From the NCBI RefSeq assembly GCF_963576615.1, contig NC_088711.1:8178869-8242868 (forward strand): a DNA stretch of 64,000 nt. Reading direction: 5' to 3'. The notes under the pieces were generated by a model. It made no database searches and was not told the DNA's origin. It saw only the letters and a list, made by a program, of their open reading frames with translations. The stretch is from Watersipora subatra (taxonomy: Eukaryota > Bryozoa > Gymnolaemata > Cheilostomatida > Watersiporidae). The position numbers were made by a program, and so were the translations under genes. Below, piece by piece: positions 1 through 12,100 of the stretch; positions within the stretch are counted from its first letter, which is position 1, and the number at the start of each line of letters is the position of its first letter.

Positions 1-165
1 TAGTTATTTTAACAGGGTAACATCTAATATCAATTTAAATCATTATTAACATATTACTAAAGTAAATTAACAAAATGATTGCAAAAATAAATATGTAAAA
101 TCCAGTACCACTGCATTGTTTTAAACTGCTTGAATATTCATTGTATCATAAATTACAATTTGTAG

Positions 166-3100
166 ATCATATAGAAAAAGAAGCCGATCTCGATCAACAG
201 ACAGAAAAGATGACAAAAAAAGTTCTCGCCGATCCAGATCACGAGACAGGAGGTATCGCAAGCGATCGCGAAGCCGAGATAGACGATCAAGAAGCCGAGA
301 TAGACGATCAAGAAGCCGAGAAAGAAAACGTTCAAGATCACGGGAGCGTCGCAGGTCTCGTGATCGTAGAAGAAGCAGATCAAGTGATCGCAAGGACAGG
401 TATATAGTTTACGAGTGGAAGAATTATACAAATTACTACATTCTAGCGCATGTCTGAAGTTAACAAGCATCTGCTTCTTTGTTATTTTTTGTAGAAGCAA
501 AAAGAGATCTCGATCTAGAAGCAGAGACCGAGATAGGAAATCAACGAAGCCTCTAGTCATTGAAGGAGCAATATCATCCGAACCTGGCGAGCTGAACTCG
601 GTATGTATTTTCACTTTGCTCAGTTATTGTTTCACAGTTTTTTGGCAATTTTCAGTTATTTATGGATGTATTTCCTAGGAGTCAGAAAAGGCTAAACTTG
701 AAGATGAAATGCAGAAAAGACGCGAGCGCATTGAAAAGTGGCGGAAAGAGAAGAACAAAGGAAAATCTGATAATTCTATGGTAAGTATGAAATAAATAAT
801 TTCTAGGCTTGTTACATCAGACAACTCTTGAATTAATCATATGTAGTGTGATTATCCTATTTATAATTCCTCTCTGTCTTGTTTGTTTCATTGATCATAT
901 TCTACTAGCTGATGACAGAAAAGCTGTTTGTTCACGCTCAGCTAGATAGTCTGACAGCCCGTTGTTTCTTATAAAGTTATATACCTTGGTAACTGTAATT
1001 CATACATAGCATGTGTATGTACATGTATAATTTGTGGCCATATTAATATTAGTTACATATGAGAAACGAAATGAACAATCAGTTTAGAGAAATCATACAG
1101 TACTAATAATTTGCTGTAGTTGTCTTTCCATTATGCTGTTCTTGCAAATGTGTTACTGCTTCAGTTCAGATTTACTTCTAAGTAGTTGGTTAATTGCCTT
1201 GCTCAATGCACATGTGCATGTGTACAAGCTAGTTTATTGTTGATGCGCTCCTTAAATCCTTATGGTAGTTTATTATCTTAATGTAAGGTTTCATTGACAA
1301 TGATTAAGCATGGATGATGTTATTTGACACTCACTGACAATTGACTTGAATTAACAAAGTTATCATGCCTTACGGGTAGAGAGTTTTCGTCTGCTAGTAT
1401 GTTTTAGAAGTTATCACTGGAAAATGTAGAACTACAATGAAAGTCTGTTAATGAGTTATTCACGTATAGAGAAAGCATTCCTTACTTCAAGGCACCATAT
1501 TTATACTTATATTGTGAAAAGTTAAATCTTATAGTTATCTTATTTTACAATCTTGAGCCGAAACGCAGGGACATGCATCTAAAGCCTCTGGTTTTAATGC
1601 ATATAATACATGGTTGTCATTAGTGAAGAATAAAACGATTTCTCTGTAGTTACGGATGAAGACATTGAGTCAGAAGCTTGGTGTTGGTAATCTAGAGTGT
1701 ATTGCATGAATTGGTTTACTGATGATAATATGAATTTATGAAGGGGTAACAATGAACAAATTATATATTTTTTCTAATTTCAGCTATTAGAGAAATATTT
1801 AAAAATATCTACTTATACCCATTTTCAGTTTAATAAATGTTTCTCCATTGCTGCTGAGTTACAAATGAAAGTTAAAAATTCTGACAACAGTTATTTTTTA
1901 CTAATGATGTTGTAAAACTGATAATTTCTATCGCAGTTTAAAGGAGGCTTTTAGAAAGTTTCACGCAGCTCCTTGGTTTTCTCCACTGGTATGTAAAGCA
2001 TAAGTCTGAAAATTGTATTAGCGTGTAGGCTGTTCAAATCTTGCAAACAAATTGAGAAATGAAATCCTTGTTCTTTTGTTTGTACTGTGTGTTTTTCGTA
2101 AAGGTCATCATGCCAGCCTCAAAGTCCTGGAACTTAGAAGAGGATGATGATGAAGAGGATGAGGAGAACAATGGTGAGGGAGTTCTCAGTGGCAGCGACG
2201 ATGATCCGCTTGATGCTTTCATGAAGGTTAAATCCTAATTATTTCTTGCGTAAGACCATGCAATTGTACATGCGTTTGCTGTGATTCATGTGAAGTTGAT
2301 GAACACCAGATTGCAGTTTAAAATGATTAATATATAATGATATATCTATACTAGCAGAATGCTTAGCGTTGCACGGGTATTAAAATTGGCTTATAAACAG
2401 TGAAAGGTAATGTAGTTGCTTGCCATTAGCCTGGCGCATTGCCAACGGCTAATTTGAGTAAGCATACTAATAAGAGCAAACTACTCGCTCTCACGGAAGT
2501 GCAAGCATAAAATTACATTGTGCCATAACGGAGAGCGGTAGCGTATTTTCATCCACATAATGACATATATTGCTCAAAAAATCCATCAATCTCGCAGAGG
2601 TTGATTGGTGAGGCGTTTGCCTGGCGAATGGGAGGTTCTGAGTTCATGGATTCTTCATACAAATATTTTAATAGCTATAGCTGCACAAGCTGAACTACAC
2701 ACAGGCTTTGAGATTGATATATATATAGATATACAAGTTCATAAAACTGCCATGAATTGCTTTTATGACCATCTAGGTTACTGAATATCTCTATCTATAT
2801 ATATATTTCTCAATGTATGTTTTCTGTTTTCAGTATGTCCAGCTATAGCTATTAAAATTTTGGATTTAAAATTCTGCGTTATGCTGGACTTGGACTCGCG
2901 AAGAGCGCGAACGCATATTGATAATTCATCGCATTAACCATGAGACCATAGAAGCTCATACAATCGCTCACTCTTTATACATAACGTATACATCGTTTTC
3001 CGAGTTCACACCAAAATGACATAATAATTACAACTCTATGAACTCTTTTAGCTCTATGAATGCGGTGCTTTTTTGTCCTCGCTTTATTAGGGCTAATTTG

Positions 3101-6100
3101 TTTTCAGCAAAACGATATCAACAATAGACTCTCTCGATATTAGAATTTGGCAAATAAATTCTGTTAACTCTATGAAACACGATGCCTTTTTTTTACGTTT
3201 TTGTGAACCTCTATTTCCAGCTTTTCGTTAGGTTCAATTGCTAAATCGCTGTAAAGATTAATACTTTTCACGCGGACAATTGTATTATCTCGAGTAGGAA
3301 TAGCCTCTAGGTTCTCTCACCTTCGATCAGACAAAGACCCGACAATATCTCATTTTTACATATCGCCGTACCAGCATCATTGTATTCAGAGTTTTGATCG
3401 ATAGCTGCTGGTGGAACAGTAACTTTTTTATACACACACTACTATGCAAGAATTATTATTATTAATTCAACATATTCAGAATTTTTATTTTGTTTTCTCA
3501 GTTCGTAAAAATTGTATCATTACCGAATCATCTTTTATTGTAATCGTAGCAAAACAGATTCAATTTAGCTATTACTTGCTAATTATTTCACTTTTACATT
3601 TAAACCCTTTTATAGTCGTTTTATTTTTTTCAATTTGTTTGACCTGCACGAAACATTTTTCTCATGATATGAAGTTTAAACGTTTGAAAACCTTTACAGT
3701 TGTCTTTAGCTAGAATGGCAAATGTTGTTATATATTAAATACAAATCAATTTTCTGTCCACAGACTTTTTTGTTACCCGGGCAACGCCGGGTAACACAGC
3801 TAGTTTGATTATTTATCTTCTTTTTATAATTGCTGAAGCCAAAGCTTGTCTTGGTTCAACTTGCAGGATTTGGAAGGTGATGAAAAGGCAGGTCCTTCTG
3901 GAGCAGCATCTGTGAGTATTTCAACCGTGTGCTGAATTATTGTGGTAAACCATGTTGTTCATCTTACCAATTCCTCAAAGCATGTCATGGCGCCAATCTG
4001 TGGTGCTGAATCTGAGTCGATGCTGAATGATAACGCTAGACTTGCTCAAACAGCTTTATCACGTACAAGGTGCATTTTGATTAGAATAGAATAGAGGCTG
4101 TGTGATGTATGCTTGTTGATTGTTTGCATGCCTTTCTTCATACTGGAAGTTTATGCTCTAACATTATAAATTTTGTCTCATTACCTTTCGTTAGCTGATT
4201 AGAATGCCGCAAAACTTTAGCAGCGGCGATAGATTTTATTCACATAAAAACATGATTTGTCATCACTAAAGCCAATTGGTCAGATTCAACTGTTTGTGCT
4301 CAAAGATCTAGAATATCTGGTCTCGGATCAGCATTTGTCATACTCTGCTTAGTATACAGGTACTTGTACATCGTAAATTATTAAATCTAGGACTTTTAGG
4401 GCAGTCGCTGAGGTTCGGTCTGTCTACAGTCGCTGTCTACTCACACATGTTGAACATGACGAATTTACAGATCCGACAATTGTTCTCTAACTGAAATACC
4501 ATATTCAGTTAGAGATGATGTGAAGAATGATAAAAATAATAGTAAATACTTTGATGTCATCGTATTAAAGCTTAATTCTTGCTAAAGTTTTGACTTGTAT
4601 AGATAAAACTACCTCACTTTTTGCCATTTAACCTTAGCAGAATAAATGATTAATTTTCTATATAAACTTCTTCAGAGTTGACAAATTCTTGCCGAGGTTG
4701 TTTGAATCGCCTGCAAAAATCCGGTTATATTCAGGTGGAAATTTAATTTCATATCGTGTTAAATTGAACATATTTAAAACATGATGTATTACTTATTTTG
4801 TTATAATATTGATTCACACAAACTACATGTAACAGTCTACTAGTAGGTCTAATAATGTTTTTTAAACTACAGATGATATGGCTATTTTGGTTCGCATTTA
4901 TAAACCTTTACTTTATAAATAAATGAACATTAGGAAACTACTATACTATTCAGCTTGCAATGTAAAATATGGGCTGTTAATTAGATTTATGTACAATAAT
5001 GCAAAATAATATATGCCAATTACTGCCAGTTTTTAACATTTTTTCCGGTTTTTACCATTTTGACCGCAGGCTAGCAGAAATTATTTTATACCAGTAAAAA
5101 ACCAACCCTAGGCTTCATACCATTGAATGAGAATAAACTGAAGTCATTTACTTTTGCCTTTATTCTCTAGGAACATCTATGACTTTCCCATCTAGTAATG
5201 ACAGCCTTTTGTTCCGACCTTTGCAACTTTAGCGTTTCTTTTCCATTTTCAGCCTGTTAGTCCATTTTGTAAATAAAATACAGAGAAGTTGGAACTGGTG
5301 ATGTAGGTTTTTTCTTTTTAGCCAAAGAATGGAGGTGAAGAGCAGATGGTAGGAAAGACAACCATCATAACTGCAGTGGTGGCCAAGAAAAGCGCTGACA
5401 AGGAAGAGAGAGTAAAGGGGGAGCGAATGGAAAATGATGCTGACCACATGGAGGTATAACCTATGCAATCATTATTTAGAAGCCTCATTCCATTTGTATA
5501 TGGCAAGTCGTTTCTGGCATAATTTAAAGGTTTTTTTAGCATAACTAAAAAGCATAATTAGCATAATTATGACGTATCATCATTGACAGCTTTCAAACGC
5601 TCTCTCATTGCCCAATCAGTAACATTCTCATTCAAGTTTACAATAGATCATGTGTACTACAGCAAATAATTCATAAATCTAGCTTTAGAATTAGAGCTAG
5701 TGACCTGCCAAATTTACAATTATGTTTACCCACTTCTTAACGGTTAACCGCACAGCGTGCTAAAAGCTGGTTCACACAATATCGCCATTTGTCAGCGTTT
5801 TCCCTTTCATCGTTGATTATGTGAACCGTGAATTGATGGCATCGACGAAGCATTGCGGAAACAGCGGGAAAGTTTGCAGCTGTCAAACTTTCCCGATATT
5901 TCGCCGAGCGTCGACGACCGCCTTTCAAATGTGAACCATTTCGGCAATGGTAATTCACGGTAGCGGATAAAGTGATTTATTCATATCTGTTTATGATAGT
6001 CGCTGCTGGACTAGTTTTTGATTGCAGCACGCGAAAACGAAACGGTTTCTTCAGGAAAATTTTAAAAGATAAATGAAAACACTACATCACAGAGTATCTC

Positions 6101-9100
6101 CTGATGCAAACGCGGATGTGTATGTGATAGTGTGAACATGTTATCATCGACGATCACCGAAGTATTGTGGCATCGACGCCGAAATATGGCGATATAATGT
6201 GAACCAGCCTTTTGTGACATTTCTGAAAGGTAACACGTGAGGTTGACCTGAAATCAGGAAGTTAATGCTGTTATTGTCGTCCGAATCCATTTGCTAGGCT
6301 TTAAATCACAAGTAAATCAACCAATTGGGGAAATACAGTCCATATAACATTTCCTAAAAAATATTCTGCACTCAAACATGAAATTAAGTTTCATGTGACC
6401 TGAACAAATTTCGTATTTTGCTCAGTTTTAAACATTTTGACTACAACTGCATTAGCTCCACTCAAAATTGACGTTCACCGATGTCGAATGTTCTGCTCCG
6501 ATGAATTCTTGTATTACATTCCATATCTACTGTCTACAGTATTCATCTGAAGAGGAAGAAGAGGACTTGGAGACAACACTTGCCAACTCCCTGAAGGGGA
6601 AGAAGAAAGAGCTGTTTGTTGTCGACCATGAAAAGATATACTACCGACCATTTAAAAAGTCATTCTATGTCGAAGTGCCGCAGATAAAGAACATGTCTCC
6701 TGAAGGTAATAGTGTTGTAATAGTGTTTTACTTGTGGAAATAAAGTTTTAGCGTGTCATCTGACAGTCTATGGAGGAAAATGGGTCTAGGTGTGATTAAA
6801 ATTTTATTTTATGAAATTAGACTGTTTGATGCGATGTGATGTTTGTCTCAGAGCAGTTAAAGGTTAGTATCTCAGTGTGATTCAGTCTTGTCTGTTCTTT
6901 TAATGAATATATTAACAGCTGATTTTTTGGCATCAAACAGAGAGAGTATTGTAACACAAGTTCTCCCTGTATACACCAAAAATACAGTCTCTGAATTCTA
7001 TAGTTGATGTATTCAGAAGCATTAATACTCTGACTGGTATCAGCTGCTAGTCTGCTTCAACCTTGTTAATCTTTAACAGAATATAGTAATAGTAGAACAC
7101 AATTAAGCTGTTGCCATTTTCTCTGAAAAATCGGTCTGCTTCCTCATTTCGGCTAATGAAATGTTTTAGCTAGTCAATGTGAGGACTGGTTTGACACGAG
7201 ACAGTGAGAGTATAGGGAGCTATTTTTTCACTTCAGTTGCTGTATACCTAAAGATTTGTTGAATTCTCTAACATTTCTTTTAAAAAACTTTCTTAGTTTT
7301 TTTTCGACACGGGTAAACAGGTTCTTTTAGTTTTCTATAATTTATTGTAGCAAAATCTTGAGAATTGTCTTTTACAGCTGAATTTTTGGTATCAAACAGT
7401 GAGAATATTACAAGGTGAAATTCTCCCTGTATTTTGCCAAAAATCCAATGTTCAATTCTTAACTTCTTTTAAAACCAGCAAGGGTTGTTAAGTAGAATTT
7501 ATTGCTAATTTGTTTCTGCCAGAATGTAACAACAGTATAAAATTAACAAACTGTTGCCATTTCCTGTCAAAATTCAACTTGTATTTCTGTGTCAACTCAT
7601 TTGGTTAAATGAATATGGAAACAGATATGGTACTCTACGTGAACCAGTAAAGGTATCATGCTATATCACACCGTCTTTAGTCAAATGTCCAACACTCAGT
7701 AAGTTGATAGCCTGCAGTTATTTTACAAAATGATAAAAAATCCAAAACAATTTGCTTTTCCTATTACCGTATATGAAATGTCTGAGCAGCGATATTTCTC
7801 TCTGACTGCTAAAATCTGGACTGAGTATCCTCTGTTTCCTTGATGAATCTATTAAGAACAGAGTTTTTGGCATCAAACAGTGAGAATATTATAATATGAA
7901 ATTCTCCCTGTATTTTGCCAAAAAGTCGGTGTTGGAATTGTATACTTGGGGTCTGTCAATGCTAATGTATTCTAAAGCATTAATACTCTGTTGCTAGTGT
8001 CAGCCACGAGTCACTCCGCTAGAAGCTTGTTGAATTTTGACAGAATATAGTAAAAGTTGATTACAAACAAACTGTTGCCATTTTCTGTCAAAAATCAGCT
8101 CACTTTCTCGTGTAACCTTCTTTAACAAAGACAATAGCTGATGTTTCACACAGTATAGTAAGATTATACGCATCCAAATTTCTATGTTTTGCCAATTACC
8201 AAATGATTCGCTCTAAAGTCGCCATTTCGTCGACGTTAGTCTCTTTTAGTTTTCTATAAATTTATCACTGCGGAGAGAAATATTCGAAGCCATCTTTAGC
8301 ATTGATGAGCGTCGTAACAGCTGAATATTTGGCATCAAATAGTGAAAATATTGCACAGTGAAATTTTCACTATGTTTCGCCAAACATTCAGTGTCAGAAT
8401 TCTGTCCTTACGGTCTGTCAGTATTGATATATCTCGAGGCATCAATAATCTCTTACTGTCGTCAACCACTAGTCAGTCCGATTTAAGCTTCTCGATTGTT
8501 ACTATATTTTTAGTACAGAAGTTTTTTTACTTTTTGTAAATAATTACTTTGTAGTGAAATATAAAGATCTTTTTAATGATGAGCATTGTAGCAGATAAAT
8601 TTTTAACATCACACAGTGAGAATATTATAACACAAAATTATCCTTTTATTCCGCACAAAAATTCAGTGTTTGAATCTTTAATTCCTTTGAAATCAGCAAG
8701 TTGTTTAATAAAATTCACAGCTAATTGATTTTTGCCAGAATATAACAACAGTATAAAATTAGCAAACTGTTACCATTTTCTGTCAAGAGTCAATTTATAT
8801 TTTTGCGTCAACTCATAAAAATGGAAAAAGTTAGCGTTGATATGCTTTTACTGTTATAAATTGTCTTGGCAGTGACTTACTAAAATCTGGGCTAAGGATT
8901 GTCTGTTTTCTTGATGAATGTATTAACAGCTGAATTTTTGGCATCAAACAGTGAGAATATTATAACACGAAATTCTCCCTGTATTTCGCCAAAAATTCAG
9001 TGTCAGAAATCTGTACTTCAGGTCTGTCAATGTTGATGCATTTTCAGGTATTATGATCTCTTGCTGGTGGCAGCCACCTCTCACTCTGGTCTAAGCTTGT

Positions 9101-12100
9101 TAATTTTTGACCGAGTATAGCAGCAGTGGAACATACACTGCTTCCATTCTCTGCCAAAAATCATCTTGCTTGTGTCCGTGCATTCAGTTAACCCTTTCGC
9201 GGGCAGAGCGACGTTTTTGTCGCTTTGCGATACGGCTGCTAATGGGCAGTGCGACGTTTTTGTCGTTTCGGTAATGTATTTTATTATTGCAGTTTCTGGT
9301 TAGCTAAATGCCGTTTTTTGTTTACTTTTTTTACCAATAGCAAGCTACGATATAGTAGTTTTGGTTAGCCTCAAAAATTGACTTTAAGGTTGAAAAAAAC
9401 GATCGTTTTTAGCAGTGATGAATAAATAAACTTTCGAAAAAAATTAGAAAATTGTTCTAAATAAATTATCAACTTTTATTTTTCTTACTTCGGTTTTATC
9501 TTTTATTTACCGAATTTTTTGAGAGTTTGACTTTAGTTTACCGTCATGGCGACTTCTAAAAGAACCTCCCTAGATTATTCTAATAAAGCAAGTACTAGTA
9601 CCGAAATTACTAAGAGATTCAGAGCTGACAGTGACTTTTTAGATTTAGTAGCAAGAGATGACAGTGAATCAGGTTTGAATTGTGATTGGAATGACTTTAC
9701 ATCTGGAAATGACAGTGATGAAAAGGCTGGTAGCAGTAATGATGAGGATGTGAGTAGGAGTGATGCCAGTGCCTGGAAGAATATAACCAACATAAACAGA
9801 GATAAATCTCCTACAATTCAGCAGTTTATAGCAGTGACAGGCCCAGTATTTACTCCAGTAGATGCTCAACCAGTAGAGTATTTTGAAAAGTTTTTTGAGC
9901 CTGTCAATCCAGGAAGTACATTTTTGTGGGAGCTCTTTGTTACACGGATAAGTACTTGGTGCAAAGACTGTGATGTGGGCCTTTGTAAAGGAGAATGCTT
10001 TCGAAAATATTATTCGTAAATAGACAATTATTATGAAAAACATATATTTTATGTTATACATTTTTATTTGTTTATAATATATATATATATGCCTATGGAC
10101 ATATACATGTATACATATGAACCTTTAAACATAGATATATGCACATAATAACAAACAGAAAAATGTATGAACCTTTTAAAAAAAATTGACTTTTTTGAAA
10201 AATTAATTCGCCCATGGGAGTCTGATTTAGTTTTGAAAATTCGCCCGCGAAAGGGTTAACAAGGTGTTTTTATGATTGTGACAACTGATATTTCACATGA
10301 AACACAGTATACACTAGTAACTTTTCATGTATTCTCCCAAGTACCTAATAGTTCGCTGTAATATTATCTGCTCAGCTTTTTGTCGACGTGAGCTCCTTTA
10401 GTTTTCCATAATTTGCCACTGTATACTAGTAAGTTTTAAATAAATGAGTATTGTAACAAGCGAATTTTTGGTATAAAGCAGTGAGAATAGTTTGAAATGA
10501 AATTCTCCCTGCATTGCACCAAATATCCACTGTCAGAATTTTATACTTGAAGTCAGTCACTAGGCCTAGTCACTCCGCGAAAAGCTTGTGCACATTTTTG
10601 CTGCATAATTTGTTTAATTTTGCTACAATTTATTGCTGTATTACAATATTAAGAATCATCTTTGGCATTGATGAGTATTACAACAGGTGGATTTTTGGCA
10701 TCAAACAATGAGAATATTATAACACGAAATTCTCCCTGTATTTTGCCAAAAATCCAATGTTCAAATCTTAACTTCTTTTAAAACCAGCAAGAGTTGTTAA
10801 GTAGAATTTATAGCTAATTGATTTCTGCCAGAATATAACAACAGTATAAAATTAACAAACTGTTGCCATTTCCTGTCAAAATTCAACTTGTATTTCTGTG
10901 TCAACTCATTTGGTTAAATGAATATGGAAACAGATATGGTACTCTACGTGAACCAGTGAAGGTATCATGCTATATCACACCGTCTTTAGTCAAATGTCTT
11001 ACAGTCAGTAAGTTGATAGCCTGCAGTTATTTTACAAAATGAAAAAAAATCAAAACAACCTGCTTTTCCTATTATATGAAACATCTCAGCAGGGATTTTT
11101 ATCCCTAACAGCTAAAATCTGGACTGAGTATCCTCTGTTTCCTTGATGAATCTATTAAGAACAGAGTTTTTGGCATCAAACAGTGAGAATATTATAATAT
11201 GAAATTCTCCCTGTATTTTGCCAAATAGTCGGTGTTGGAATTGTATACTTGGGGTCTGTCAATGCTAATGTATTCTAAAGCATTAATACTCTGTTGCTAG
11301 TGTCAGCCACGAGTCACTCCGCTAGAAGCTTGTTGAATTTTGACAGAATATAATAACAGTTGATTACAACAAACTGTTGCCATTTTCTGTCAAAAATCAG
11401 CTCGCTTTCTCATGTAACCTTCTTTAACAAAGACAATAGCTGATGTTTCACACAGTATAGTAAGATTATACGCATCCAAATTTCTATGTTTTGCCAATTA
11501 CCTAATGATTCGCTTTAAAGTTTTCTTCTCGCCTTTTCGTCGGACGTTAGTCTCTTTTAGTTTCCTATAAATTTATCACTGCGGAGAGAAATATTCGAAG
11601 CCATCTTTAGCATTGATGAGCGTCGTAACAGCTGAATATGTGGCATCAAATAGTAAAAATATTGCACAGTGAAATTTTCACTATGTTTCGCCAAACATTC
11701 AGTGTCAGAATTCTGTCCTTACGGTCTGTCAGTATTGATATATCTCGAGGCATCAATAATCTCTTGCTGTCATCACCCACTAGTCACTCTGATTTAAGCT
11801 TCTTGATTGTTATTATACTTTTAGTACAGAAGTTTTTTACTTTTTGTAAATAATTACTTTGTAGTGAAATATAAAGATCTTTTTAATGATGAGTATTGTA
11901 GCAGATAAATTTTTGTCATCAAACGGTGAGACTATTATAACACAAAATTCTCCCTGTATTTTGCCAAAAATCCAATGTTCAATTCTTCACTTCCTTTAAA
12001 ACCAGCGAGAGTTACGTAGAATCTATAGCTAATTGATTTTTGCCAGAATGTAACAACAGTATAAAATTAACAAACTGTTGCCATTTCCTGTCAAAATTCA

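Noticed and set aside
121-614. Long ORFs on both strands over the DDX46 RS exons
   Set aside because: Antisense and out-of-frame shadows of the Arg/Ser-Arg/Asp repetitive coding sequence; the spliced RS frame explains them.
5737-5958. Minus-strand ORF shared with 62077-62259 as a novel conserved small protein
   Set aside because: Both lie inside copies of the same MITE; similarity follows from element homology, and no start context or other support exists.
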